Part shown: piece by piece, positions 35,051-43,225 of the stretch
Layout of the letters: each line of letters opens with the position of its first letter
Position numbering within the stretch: position 1 is the first letter of the stretch
Source: CBDCVA01 sp965222935 [NCBI: Candidatus Latescibacterota bacterium]
Lineage (GTDB): Bacteria > Latescibacterota > CBDCVA01
Direction: 5' to 3'
Assembly: GCA_965222935.1 (NCBI GenBank)
Contig: CBDCVA010000002.1
Span: 1,364,001 to 1,428,000, forward strand
Length of the DNA: 64,000 bases
Notes under the pieces: model-generated
Databases searched by the model: none
Told to the model about the DNA's origin: nothing
What the model saw: the letters and a program-made list of their open reading frames with translations, nothing else
Made by a program: the position numbers and the translations under genes

Positions 35051-35608
35051 ATGGCACGTAAGCGCAAGGGACTGATCATCATCCACACGGGCGACGGCAA
35101 AGGCAAGACCACGGCGGCCCTGGGGACCGCCCTGCGCGCTGCTGGCAACGGCATGAAAGTGTGCATCCTTCAGTTCATCAAAGGGGACTGGCACTACGGG
35201 GAACTGGACGCCATCAAGCGGCTGGAACCCGACATCACCATCGAGCAGATGGGCCTGGGCTTCGTCTTGACCGGCCCCAGGACCTGGGCGCGAGACGCCA
35301 GCGAATGGCCCCCCGAGCATCGCGAGGCCGCCGAGAGGGGCTTCCGCCGCTGCGAGGAAGTCATCGTCGCCGGCGAGGCCGGCCTGGTTGTCCTCGACGA
35401 GATCAACGCCGTCATTCACCACGGGGTCTTCCCGCCCGAGAGAGTGCTGGAGCTCCTGGCAAAAAAACCGGCGAGAATGCACATCATCCTCACCGGGCGC
35501 GACGCCCACCCCGATCTCATCGAAGCGGCAGACCTGGTCACCGAGATGCGTTCGGTCAAGCATCCGTTCGATCAGGGGATCGTCGCCCAGCGGGGCGTCG
35601 AGTTCTGA
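35051..35608 (+). CDS. cobO: Cob(I)yrinic acid a,c-diamide adenosyltransferase
   Basis: 185 residues of the CobO/BtuR ATP:corrinoid adenosyltransferase family. The P-loop is IIHTGDGKGKTTAALG, and QFIKGDWHYGELDAIK and VVLDEINAVIHHGVF are conserved. It adds the adenosyl group to cob(I)alamin-type corrinoids to form the active cofactor. The fragment of cobQ lies directly upstream, with 1 nt between. No cobalamin riboswitch is visible. The cofactor would be needed by B12-dependent enzymes in the cell; the other cobalamin genes are not in this window. Confidence 0.93.
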   Translation: MARKRKGLIIIHTGDGKGKTTAALGTALRAAGNGMKVCILQFIKGDWHYGELDAIKRLEPDITIEQMGLGFVLTGPRTWARDASEWPPEHREAAERGFRRCEEVIVAGEAGLVVLDEINAVIHHGVFPPERVLELLAKKPARMHIILTGRDAHPDLIEAADLVTEMRSVKHPFDQGIVAQRGVEF

Positions 35609-35647
35609 GATGTACCCCAATCTCAAACGCAGGGAGGAAACGATCCG

Positions 35648-36613
35648 ATGATCCTCGGCTTCAAAATCGAAGGGGGCGGCAGCGAAGCCCTCGGCATCCT
35701 GAGCAAGTATGGCCGGCGTCCGGGCGCGCTCTCGGACTGGGACAGGCAGAAGACGGTCAAGGAGCTCCGCTTCTGGCGCGACCAGGGGCTCGAGGTCGTC
35801 GAGATCGACGCCGACATCAACTCCAAGACCGGGCCGTTCTTCCGTTACACGCTCGACGAGTGGCGTGAGACGCGCAAGGTCGTCGAGGACGGCGGCGTGC
35901 GCTTCGAAGGCTGCCTGGCGTGGCGGCGCATGATCTCCCGCCAGCCGTGGAAGGAGGAGAAGTGGGAGGATCTCCTGCACATCGCGGACGTCTCGGAGGC
36001 CCTGGGGGTCAAGATCGTGACCGTCTTCGTCTCTCCGCCGTACACCTGGGGCCACGTCGAGGGCCGACCGCTCCGGCCGACCCTCAAGAGCCTGTGGGAC
36101 GCCACCGACCGCGATTTCGAGGAGAGCGCCGAGAAGCTGAAGACGTACTGCAAGCGGCTCGCCGATTTCGGGGCGGCGTTGACGCTCGAAATCCACGAGG
36201 ATAGCATCAACGACTGCGCCCCGTCCGCGCTGCGGCTCCTGCACATGATCGACGAGCCCAACGTCGGCATCAACCCCGACAGCCTCGACAACGCCTGGCT
36301 CTACCCCGGCGAGGACGTGCCCGACGCCGTGGAGCAGGCCCGGATGGTGGCGCCGTACGTCAACTACTGGCACGTCAAGCAGTTCACGCGCAGACTCGGC
36401 TCCGACGGCGAGTGGAAGCTAGGGCCCGCCCACGCGGACGAGGGCTCGCAGCCCATCGGGACCTACGCACAGATCTTTGCAGACGTGGGCTTCGATGGCG
36501 CGGTCATCCACGAGTGCGGCCACGGGGAGGATAAGCCGTACAACCTGATCCGCTTTCGCAACTACTTCCGCTGGCTCCTGGACGAGGTCATCCCCAACGT
36601 CCCGGCGCCCTAG
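35648..36613 (+). CDS. Sugar phosphate isomerase/epimerase-like TIM-barrel protein (xylose-isomerase-like), copy 1
   Basis: 321 residues in the AP-endonuclease-2/xylose-isomerase-like barrel family. Likely metal ligands are E in LTLEIHEDSIN, D in VGINPDSLD, H in NYWHVKQFT and E in VIHECGHGED. It starts MILGFKIEGG after GGAGG. It is followed after 84 nt by a close paralog that shares most of its length (for example WREDEW-type and WRETRKVVEDGG segments). Family members isomerise or epimerise sugars, inosose or hydroxypyruvate; the substrate is unknown. Confidence 0.82.
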   Translation: MILGFKIEGGGSEALGILSKYGRRPGALSDWDRQKTVKELRFWRDQGLEVVEIDADINSKTGPFFRYTLDEWRETRKVVEDGGVRFEGCLAWRRMISRQPWKEEKWEDLLHIADVSEALGVKIVTVFVSPPYTWGHVEGRPLRPTLKSLWDATDRDFEESAEKLKTYCKRLADFGAALTLEIHEDSINDCAPSALRLLHMIDEPNVGINPDSLDNAWLYPGEDVPDAVEQARMVAPYVNYWHVKQFTRRLGSDGEWKLGPAHADEGSQPIGTYAQIFADVGFDGAVIHECGHGEDKPYNLIRFRNYFRWLLDEVIPNVPAP

Positions 36614-36697
36614 CCGTGACCGGATACAGCGCGAATGCCACTCAGAACAGTCGAGATGATGGAGCGTTCTAAGGTGAGTGGAAAGAGGAACAGCCCA

Positions 36698-37645
36698 ATG
36701 ATCCTCGGATTCAAAGTAGGTGATTTCCTGAATAAACATGGCTGGGCACCGGGCGCGGGTGCAGCCTGGAACAAGACTAAGACGTCCAGAGAACTGCGCT
36801 TCTGGCGCGACCAGGGCTTCGAGGTCGTCGAGATCACGGCTGACAGGAGCTCCAAGACGGGCCCATTCTACCGCTTCACGCCCGACGAGTGGCGCGAGAC
36901 GCGGAAGGTGGTCGAGGATGGAGGCCTCCGTTTTCACAGCACCCTCGCCGGGCGCCGCATGATCTGCCGACAGCCGTGGAAGGAGGAAAAATGGCAGGAC
37001 ATGCTCCACATCGCCAAGGTGGCGGAGGTGCTCGGGCTCAAGATCATAGACGTCTTCGTGGCACCGCCCCTGCCCACCCGCCCCGTGCAGGGTAAGCCGC
37101 GTCCCTACCCGATGATCCGGAGCCTATGGGATGCCACCGACCGCGATTTCGAGGTCTCGGCCGAGAAGCTGAAGACGTACTGCAAGCAGATCGCGGATTT
37201 CGGAGCGGCCATCGCGCTCGAGATGCACGAGGACAGCATCCACGAGTGCGCGCCCTCGGCACTGCGGCTCCTGCACATGATCGACGAGCCCAACGCCGGC
37301 CTGAACCCCGACACCCTCGACTACGGCTGGCTCTTCCCCGGCGAGGACCTCCCTAGCGCCATCGAGCAGGCCCACATGGTGGCGCCCTACGTCAACCACT
37401 GGCACGTCAAGCAGTTCACGCTCTCCCTCGGCGCCGACGGCGACTGGGCGCGCGGCCCCGCCCATGCCGACGAGGGCGCCCAGCCCGTCGGGGCCTACGC
37501 CCAGATTTTCGTGAACGCGGGCTTCGATGGCGCTGCCATCCACGAGTGCGGCCGCGGCGCGGACTACGGCTACAATCTCATCCGCTTCCGGGACTACTTC
37601 CGCTGGCTCCTGGACGAATACATCCCCAACGTGCCGCTGGCGTGA
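36698..37645 (+). CDS. Sugar phosphate isomerase/epimerase-like TIM-barrel protein, copy 2
   Basis: About 315 residues and clearly homologous to the preceding gene from MILGFK onward. Both share LRFWRDQGFEVVEI, EWRETRKVVEDGG, RQPWKEEKWQDMLHIAKV, SALRLLHMIDEPNAGLNPD, WHVKQF and IHECGRGADYG. The putative metal ligands are kept (EMHEDSIHE, LNPDTLD, NHWHVKQ, IHECG), so it is likely active. AGAGGA precedes ATG 36698. It arose by tandem duplication. The region between domains (VAPPLPTRPVQGKPRPYPM) differs most, which hints at a different substrate. Confidence 0.82.
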   Translation: MILGFKVGDFLNKHGWAPGAGAAWNKTKTSRELRFWRDQGFEVVEITADRSSKTGPFYRFTPDEWRETRKVVEDGGLRFHSTLAGRRMICRQPWKEEKWQDMLHIAKVAEVLGLKIIDVFVAPPLPTRPVQGKPRPYPMIRSLWDATDRDFEVSAEKLKTYCKQIADFGAAIALEMHEDSIHECAPSALRLLHMIDEPNAGLNPDTLDYGWLFPGEDLPSAIEQAHMVAPYVNHWHVKQFTLSLGADGDWARGPAHADEGAQPVGAYAQIFVNAGFDGAAIHECGRGADYGYNLIRFRDYFRWLLDEYIPNVPLA

Positions 37646-37750
37646 GGCGTGACCGTGCAGGGCATTCTGAAGCCATGGAGGATCGAGTTCTGAGGGGTGA
37701 GGGCGGGCGGAACAGCTTATACCCAGCCGCCAGCTAACCTCTAGTGCAAA

Positions 37751-37780
37751 GGGCCCTATCCCGACAGCCGGGTAGGGTCC
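37751..37780. terminator. Bidirectional hairpin between convergent genes
   Basis: GGGCCCTA, a bulged T and CCCG pair with CGGGTAGGGTCC over the loop ACAGC (one G-T pair). The gene before it ends at 37645 and the gene after it, on the other strand, ends at 37812. No T-run follows, so termination may depend on another factor. Confidence 0.55.
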
Positions 37781-37811
37781 TGAGATTCGGAAGGTTGCGG
37801 GAGCTTTGCTT

Positions 37812-38078
37812 CTAGCCTCCGCCGACAGCCGGGATGAAGTTCACCTCGCTCTGGGCCCCCACCTTCGTACGCATGCCCTGAGGAGTAATCTGGCCGTCGA
37901 TGGCCACGGCGATGTTCGGGCGAACGCGCCCATCCTCGGTGCACAGCCGCGCCTTGATTCCCGGGAAGGCCGCCTCAAGGCTTTCGACGATCTCGCGGAT
38001 CGTGCTGCCCTCGACCTCGACCTGAGCCTGCCCGTCGGTCAGCTTCCGCATGAGGGTCGGAATCCACACCCTGGGCAT
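37812..38078 (-). CDS. MoaD/ThiS-like ubiquitin-fold sulfur carrier
   Basis: 88 residues with a beta-grasp fold: MPRVWIPTLMRKLTDG, a middle helix (IREIVESLEAAFPGIK) and a C-terminus AVGGG. The terminal Gly-Gly type end is adenylated by an E1 such as MoeB and can carry sulfur for molybdopterin, thiamine or other thio-products. It is the last gene of a molybdenum-hydroxylase operon, 3 nt after the large subunit, so a role in supplying molybdopterin sulfur is likely. The E1 candidate is the rhodanese-MoeB protein at 3976. The extra Gly at the end is unusual but seen in some SAMP-like proteins. Confidence 0.8.
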   Translation of the reverse strand: MPRVWIPTLMRKLTDGQAQVEVEGSTIREIVESLEAAFPGIKARLCTEDGRVRPNIAVAIDGQITPQGMRTKVGAQSEVNFIPAVGGG

Positions 38079-38081
38079 GCT

Positions 38082-40382
38082 CTAATTCACCAGCGCAGGC
38101 TCGGCTTTCCCCTTCTTCTGAAGCGCCGCCACAACCCGGTCGGGCCGCATGGGCAGCGCTCCTAGTTTGATGCCAACGGCGTCATAAATGGCGTTGGCGA
38201 TGGCCGCAGGCGGCGGGACGATGTTCGCCTCCCCGACCCCGCGCACGCCGAAGGGATGAAGCGGGTCGGGCACTTCGACGATGACCGTGTCGATCATCGG
38301 AAGGTCGAGGGCGGTAGGGATGCGGTAGTCGAGGAGGGTAGGATTGGCCATCTCGCCCTTCTCGTTGTAGAAGTACTCTTCGTTGAGGGCCCAGCCGATG
38401 CCCTGCACCGTTCCGCCTTGCATCTGGCCTTCCACGTAGCTGGGGTGGATCGCCTTGCCAGCGTCCTGCAGGACCGTATACCGGAGGATCTGCACCTTGC
38501 CGGTCTCGGGGTCCACCTCCACATCGGCGATGTTGGCCGCGAAGGAGCCGCCCACGTTCATGCCCGGATCGACCGAGCCCTGCCCCGTCACGGCACCGCC
38601 GGTCTCATCCAGCCTGGCGGCCAGTTCCTTGAAGGTCAGCGGCTTCGTCGCGTTGCCCTTATGCTGGAAGACGCCATCCTCGAACGTCACCTCGTGGGCG
38701 GCAACCTCCCAAAGCATCGCCGCGCGCTCGATCATCTTGGCCTTCATGTCCTTGGCCGCCTCGATCGCAGCCCAGCCCGTGGCGTAGGTCACCCGGCTGC
38801 CGCCCGTCACGTCGGTGTAACCGACCGAACTGGTATCGGCCACCTGGGGATTGATGTCTTCCGCCGCCAAGCCCAGGACCTCCGCGAACTGCATGGCCAC
38901 CGAGGTGCGGGTGCCGCCAATGTCGGTGGAGCCCTCCACTAGCTCGACGGTGCCGTCGGTGTTCACGCTAGCGGTCACGCTGGATTTGAAGCCCACGTTG
39001 AACCAGTAGCCTATGCTCACGCCGCGCCCTTGGTTGGGTCCGACCAGCGGCGCTCCATAATGATCGTGGGCTTTGAGCTGATTCAGGGTCTCCTCGGTGC
39101 CGATGCGCGGATAGACCACGCCGTCCACGCGCCGGGTGCCTTCCTTGGCGACGTTCATGAGGCGGAGTTCGACCGAATTGATGCCCAGCTTCTCGGCGAT
39201 CTCCTCCATCACCGTCTCGGTTGCCAGAGCCACTTGCGTGGAGCACGGCGCCCTGTAAGCGAAGCTTCGCGGCTTGTTCACCACCACGTCGTAGCCGTCG
39301 ATCCGGCCGTTAGGAATGTCGTAGCAGGCAAAGACGCACATGACGCCGCACGGCATCGGGGAGCCGGGATAAGCGCCCGCCTCGAAAGCCATATAGGCTT
39401 CCGCTGACGTCAGCCTGCCGGTCTTGTCGGCGCCCATCTTGACCCGTACGTGGGACCCGGGCGACGGCCCCGTGCCCTCGAACACGTCCGCGCGCGTCAT
39501 GATGAGCTTCACCGGCTGACCGGTCTTGCGGGAGAGCAACGCGGCCGGCGGCTCCAGATACACCGGGATCTTACCACCGAAACCGCCCCCGATCTCCTGG
39601 GGCACCACCCTGGTCTTGGAAATCGGGTGGCCCAGGATCGCAGCCGCGGTCTTCTGCACGGTGAACGCGCCCTGGGTGCTGGTCCAGATGGTTAACTGAC
39701 CATCCGCTTTCCACGTGGCTGTGGCGTTGTGCGGCTCGATGTAGCCCTGGTGAACCGTCGCGGTGTCGTACTCGCGCTCGACCACGATGTCCGCCTCCGC
39801 AAAGCCCGCCTCTGGATCGCCGAGGATATGCTGCACATGGATCGCAGTATTGCTCACCTTGCCCGTGTCCTCACCGTCAGCCTGGGTGGTCTGGCCCTCA
39901 TGCAACTGCGGAGCATCGTCTTTCATGGCGTCCAGGACGTTCACAACCGCCGGGAGGACCTCGTAGTCCACCTCGATCAGGTCCAGGGCCTCGTCGGCAA
40001 TGTGCGGGCTCGTGGCCGCCACCGCGGCGACGGCATGCCCTTTGTAAAGCACCTTATCGGTGGCGAGGACGTTGTCCCGAAGGTACTTCAGCTTGGTAGC
40101 CCCTTCTCCGAGATCGATGATCTCGTCCGCGTCGGTCAGCGGAAGATCTCGACCCGTGACGACGGCTCGGACGCCTTCTAGGGCCTCGGCCTCGCCGGTA
40201 TCGATCCCTCTGATCCGGGCGTGGGCGTAAGGACTGCGCAGCACCTGACCGTAGAGCATACCGGGTAGGCGCACATCGCCGCCATAGATGGCCCGGCCGG
40301 TCACCTTGTCCGTGCCGTCGTGACGGATGGGACGCGTTCCGATCACCTTGTAATGACCGTTTCCGCCGTCGGTGGATGCCAT
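38082..40382 (-). CDS. Molybdenum hydroxylase large subunit (xanthine dehydrogenase/aldehyde oxidase family)
   Basis: About 766 residues that bind the molybdopterin cofactor. Motifs are IGTRPIRHDGTDKVTGRAIY at the start, EIGGGFGGKIPVY, SFAYRAPCSTQ at the active-site loop, and GVRGVGEANIVPPPAA near the end with the catalytic Glu. The loop is not the AYxCSFR of true CO dehydrogenase (CoxL), so it is better called a general aldehyde/xanthine-type hydroxylase. The ATG at 40382 has GGAGGACC upstream; frames before it overlap the preceding gene. It lies downstream of the Fe-S and FAD subunit genes in a 41829-to-37812 operon. The substrate is unknown. Confidence 0.9.
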   Translation of the reverse strand: MASTDGGNGHYKVIGTRPIRHDGTDKVTGRAIYGGDVRLPGMLYGQVLRSPYAHARIRGIDTGEAEALEGVRAVVTGRDLPLTDADEIIDLGEGATKLKYLRDNVLATDKVLYKGHAVAAVAATSPHIADEALDLIEVDYEVLPAVVNVLDAMKDDAPQLHEGQTTQADGEDTGKVSNTAIHVQHILGDPEAGFAEADIVVEREYDTATVHQGYIEPHNATATWKADGQLTIWTSTQGAFTVQKTAAAILGHPISKTRVVPQEIGGGFGGKIPVYLEPPAALLSRKTGQPVKLIMTRADVFEGTGPSPGSHVRVKMGADKTGRLTSAEAYMAFEAGAYPGSPMPCGVMCVFACYDIPNGRIDGYDVVVNKPRSFAYRAPCSTQVALATETVMEEIAEKLGINSVELRLMNVAKEGTRRVDGVVYPRIGTEETLNQLKAHDHYGAPLVGPNQGRGVSIGYWFNVGFKSSVTASVNTDGTVELVEGSTDIGGTRTSVAMQFAEVLGLAAEDINPQVADTSSVGYTDVTGGSRVTYATGWAAIEAAKDMKAKMIERAAMLWEVAAHEVTFEDGVFQHKGNATKPLTFKELAARLDETGGAVTGQGSVDPGMNVGGSFAANIADVEVDPETGKVQILRYTVLQDAGKAIHPSYVEGQMQGGTVQGIGWALNEEYFYNEKGEMANPTLLDYRIPTALDLPMIDTVIVEVPDPLHPFGVRGVGEANIVPPPAAIANAIYDAVGIKLGALPMRPDRVVAALQKKGKAEPALVN

Positions 40383-40428
40383 CAGGAGGTCCTCCTCTAC
40401 AGGTGGTTCAGAAACGATGTCCGTGCGC

Positions 40429-40893
40429 TCACGCTCCGGCGACATCCAGCACGGCTCGAACGATCTTGTCGTAGCCCGTACAGCGGCAGAGATTGCCGGC
40501 CAGCCAGTGTCGCACTTCGTGTTCTGTGGGATTGGGGTTGTGGTCGAGCAACGATTTGGCCGCCACCAGGAATCCAGGGGTGCAGATGCCGCACTGCAGG
40601 CTGGCATGCTCGAGGAATTTCTGCTGCAAGGGATGCAGCCCCTCGGGCGCCGCTAAGCCCTCGACGGTGGTAATCTCCTTGCCCTGGGCCTCGACGCCCA
40701 ACACCAGGCAGGAATCCACCAGCACCTCGTCCAGGATTACGGTGCAGGCACCACAATTGCCGTCGTTGCAACCTTCTTTAGTGCCGGTAAAACCGAGCCT
40801 CTCGCGCAGCACTTCGAGCAAACTCTCGCGCGGCTCGCAGAGAAACTCCACTTCTTCTCCGTTGATCGCAGTCTGAACGTGGACTCTGTTCAT
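40429..40893 (-). CDS. (2Fe-2S)-binding subunit of molybdenum hydroxylase
   Basis: 154 residues with two [2Fe-2S] clusters. The plant-type N-terminal site has GCNDGNCGACTV (C-x4-C-x2-C, with a fourth Cys downstream). The C-terminal site has LQCGICTPGF and NLCRCTGYDKIVRAVLD. It relays electrons between the molybdenum site of the large subunit and the FAD subunit. It lies between the FAD gene (27 nt before) and the large-subunit gene (46 nt after), as is typical for xdh/cox-like operons. Confidence 0.93.
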   Translation of the reverse strand: MNRVHVQTAINGEEVEFLCEPRESLLEVLRERLGFTGTKEGCNDGNCGACTVILDEVLVDSCLVLGVEAQGKEITTVEGLAAPEGLHPLQQKFLEHASLQCGICTPGFLVAAKSLLDHNPNPTEHEVRHWLAGNLCRCTGYDKIVRAVLDVAGA

Positions 40894-40920
40894 CCGTCCG
40901 ATACTCCGTAGGCTAGTGAT

Positions 40921-41829
40921 TCAAGCCGCCGCTTCCTGCACCGCGTTGGGGACGAACCCCCCGCGCGCTCGCGCGATGGCGCCGTTGAGTGCTCGCTTGG
41001 TCAGCACTCCCACCAGATGCGTGCGAAATTCCGCCGTACTGCGCATATCCGTGATCGGCCGAGCGATGGCCTGGGCGGCTTCGGCGGCTTCCTGAACCGC
41101 CCCGTCACTCACCTGGCGACCGATCAAGAGTTCGCCAGCCTCTCTGGCAAATAGGGGCGTCGGTGCCACAGCCGCAAGCCCGATGCGGGCCGCTTTGAAC
41201 TCCCTCCCGCGGTTGGCCAGTTCCACGAAGGCCCCCGCTCCCACGACAGCGATGTCCATCTCATTGCGGGGAATGAACCGCAGATAATGCGCCCCCGAGT
41301 TCTTGCGGACCGGAGGGATCTGGAAGGCGACGAGAAGCTCTCCCGGTCCGAGCACATTCCGACCCGGTCCCGTGCAAAAGTCCTCGACCGGGACCCGGCG
41401 TTTGCCGTTCGGTCCCGCGATATCGCACTCAGCGCTGTACGCAATCAGGGCGGGGATGGTGTCAGCGCTGGGTGACGAGTTGCAGAGGTTGCCGCCGAAG
41501 GAGGCGCGCCCCTGGATCTGGATGCCGCCGATAATGGCCGCCGAATCGATCAGACCGGGATAGCGCTCGACAATCCCCTCATCGCTGTAGATCCGGTGGC
41601 AGGGCACTGCTGCGCCGATCCGCAGGCCTCTCCTGGGGCCATAGGAGAGTTCGTTGAGCTCGGGGATGCGCTTGACGTCGACGACGCGCTCGGGCTCATG
41701 GTGCTTCACCCGCATCTGCACGAGCAGGTCCGTGCCGCCGGCGAGGGCACGCGCCCTCCCGTTCTTCTCCGCCAGAAGCGCCACGGCTTCACGCACGGTA
41801 CCTGGTGCTGTATAGTCGAAATTTTTCAA
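40921..41829 (-). CDS. FAD-binding subunit of molybdenum hydroxylase
   Basis: 302 residues with the CoxM/XdhB-like vanillyl-alcohol-oxidase FAD fold. Motifs are ARALAGGTDLLVQMR, RGLRIGAAVPCHRIYSDEG, GIQIQGRASFGGNLCNSSPSADTIPAL (quoted in parts: GRASFGGNLC binds FAD), and the C-terminal helical tail. It accepts electrons from the Fe-S subunit and passes them to a partner. It is the first gene of the operon. The upstream region to 42262 is AT-rich, but I cannot fix a promoter for it. Confidence 0.92.
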   Translation of the reverse strand: MKNFDYTAPGTVREAVALLAEKNGRARALAGGTDLLVQMRVKHHEPERVVDVKRIPELNELSYGPRRGLRIGAAVPCHRIYSDEGIVERYPGLIDSAAIIGGIQIQGRASFGGNLCNSSPSADTIPALIAYSAECDIAGPNGKRRVPVEDFCTGPGRNVLGPGELLVAFQIPPVRKNSGAHYLRFIPRNEMDIAVVGAGAFVELANRGREFKAARIGLAAVAPTPLFAREAGELLIGRQVSDGAVQEAAEAAQAIARPITDMRSTAEFRTHLVGVLTKRALNGAIARARGGFVPNAVQEAAA

Positions 41830-42343
41830 GGGTTTACCCCCTCTCTCTAAGCCTTGATTCGAGATGTGTCACAACGATGAAAACCGGGGATTGCCGTTCA
41901 ACGTTGCCCCATGTCCTCAGGAAGTACCACCTATGAGATATGACGGCTGAAGACAAAAATCAAGAGGAGAAGCGCTCTTCTCAGTCCGTTGCTAGCCCTG
42001 ACCGGCCCCGTGAAGCGCTGCAAGCCAGCTTGCTTTGGAGCTATCTACGATGACGCAATCCCCTCGGCTTCTGCTCATAGATTTTCGTCGTGACCATCCG
42101 CACAAGTAGAAATGCACCCATTCCTCTTTCATCGAGAAGTAAAGTCAGGAAAGGAGCCTTACGGCAAGTCATATGTCGATTTATCTAGAAACGGGCAGCT
42201 TGCCAAGCCCTTTTGGGGGGAATTATATATTTAACTTCGTATCCCCACCGCCCCTTCTCTATTTACTTGACCTAACATATTGATTATAATACAGTTATTG
42301 GATTTAGGGAGGGAGAAGAGGCCGAATGAGGCTGGAGGGACAC
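41830..42343. other. Intergenic, AT-rich region of about 500 bp between divergent units
   Basis: This stretch separates the molybdenum-hydroxylase operon (minus) from the small membrane/polyproline cassette (plus). It is clearly more AT-rich than its surroundings, which suggests that the cassette and its flank were acquired. It contains the promoter at 42262-42290. I see no other gene. Confidence 0.5.
42262..42290 (+). promoter_or_regulatory. Promoter of the small membrane/polyproline cassette
   Basis: TTTACT (42262-42267) and a perfect TATAAT (42285-42290) are 17 bp apart. A second possible -35, TTGACC at 42267, is only 12 bp from the TATAAT. Confidence 0.55.
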
Positions 42344-42436
42344 ATGACTACTAAGCTCCGCCCGTCCTTCTTCTTGACAGCCTACAGTAGACCGCTTATC
42401 CTAGTGGTTACTCACTGGCTTAGTGCGTTACGGTAG
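42344..42436 (+). CDS. Very small hydrophobic peptide (candidate leader)
   Basis: Thirty codons, MTTKLRPSFFLTAYSRPLIL and VVTHWLSALR, with GGAGGG 5 nt upstream. It has a hydrophobic core (LILVVTHWLSAL). Its stop lies 9 nt before the ATG of the next membrane protein, and a promoter lies 54 bp upstream. It may be a leader peptide or a tiny membrane protein. Length alone makes it uncertain. Confidence 0.35.
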   Translation: MTTKLRPSFFLTAYSRPLILVVTHWLSALR

Positions 42437-42445
42437 GTGAATGAT

Positions 42446-42946
42446 ATGGTAACCGATCAGGCACGAAACGACGTTTGGCAGGGTCTTCTGGATGTTGCTC
42501 GGCTGGTTCGCTACTATGAGGCCCTCGCTAATCGGCATAGGCTCTGCCACTTTTGGGTTCGGCTTCTGCTCTTGGGCGCGGCAGCTAGTGGTATTGCTAC
42601 GCTGTTGGGTGTGCTCCCAAATCTTGCTCAACTCATATCCGGTGCGTTGGTAGCTATCCTTGTTGTTTGGGATTCAATCTCGGACTACTCGAAAAAGGCG
42701 ACTGTCCTTCACATGATCAGCATTGAATGCAGTGCGTTGGATATCGAATGGGGTGAATTGTGGGCCGAAGCCAATGACCCATTTTCGGACGATACCGAGG
42801 TTCGGATCAAAAAACAGCGCCTGGATCGTAAAACACTAGAGGTGACCGGAGAAGCGGGTAAAGCGAGTGTCAAGGATAGTCGAAGGCTTAACAGGAAATG
42901 TGCGGAGGCGGCATACAAGGTTACAGCCGAACGATATGCCACCTGA
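42446..42946 (+). CDS. Two-helix membrane protein with C-terminal helical domain (SLATT-like layout)
   Basis: About 166 residues. A soluble helix (NDVWQGLLDVARLVRYYEAL) is followed by two membrane helices (HFWVRLLLLGAAASGIATLLG and LISGALVAILVVWDSI), then a charged, coiled-coil-prone tail (WGELWAEANDP, RIKKQRLDRKTLEVTGEAGK). The two-TM plus helical layout recalls SLATT-type predicted pore proteins found with nucleotide-signalling defence systems, but no partner sensor is seen. The ATG at 42446 has TAGGTGA upstream. Its 3' end overlaps the next small gene by 11 nt. I know of similar proteins beside proline-rich peptides; the function is unknown. Confidence 0.75.
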   Translation: MVTDQARNDVWQGLLDVARLVRYYEALANRHRLCHFWVRLLLLGAAASGIATLLGVLPNLAQLISGALVAILVVWDSISDYSKKATVLHMISIECSALDIEWGELWAEANDPFSDDTEVRIKKQRLDRKTLEVTGEAGKASVKDSRRLNRKCAEAAYKVTAERYAT

Positions 42947-43067
42947 AAGAATCACTCGCTACGATAGCGGCAAGCCCGCGAGACCTCCTGATCCTCCCCC
43001 GCCCCCACCTCCCCCGAGGCGGAAACCGCAGGAACAGCCCCCGCCGTCCAAAGATGACAAGAAGTGA
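42936..43067 (+). CDS. Small proline-rich protein
   Basis: 43 residues: MPPERITRYDSGKPARPPD, then a run of eight prolines, basic residues, and an acidic/basic tail (PSKDDKK). Its ATG lies inside the end of the membrane-protein gene (11-nt overlap, different frame), which suggests translational coupling. Polyproline runs need EF-P for efficient translation and often bind SH3-like or membrane partners. It may be the cytoplasmic partner of the two-helix protein. Confidence 0.6.
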   Translation: MPPERITRYDSGKPARPPDPPPPPPPPRRKPQEQPPPSKDDKK

Positions 43068-43209
43068 TCCCGGCCTGATCTCCTCCTTGACTTCCCCGCA
43101 CGAACCCACACATTTTTTATTCCGGTACCGTATTGCTGAATATACCCGCCTGCCGGCCATTCTGATCGATCCCATCACGCGCATCGAGAAGGTGCTCGGT
43201 CAGGTGTGA
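43054..43209 (+). CDS. Possible small ORF overlapping the proline-rich gene
   Basis: 51 codons (MTRSDPGLISSLTSPHEPTH and so on) begin 14 nt before the end of the proline-rich gene in another frame. There is no clear ribosome site, so this is only a candidate third member of the cassette. Confidence 0.25.
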   Translation: MTRSDPGLISSLTSPHEPTHFLFRYRIAEYTRLPAILIDPITRIEKVLGQV

Positions 43210-43225
43210 CCCTTGGAAGTGCTGG

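Noticed and set aside
34889-36373. 494-codon open frame on the minus strand opposite cobO and the first sugar isomerase
   Set aside because: It lies antisense to two recognised enzymes and has no family similarity; it is a GC-rich shadow.
42267-42290. TTGACC as the -35 box of the cassette promoter
   Set aside because: It is only 12 bp from TATAAT, too close for a sigma70 spacer; TTTACT at 42262 gives 17 bp.
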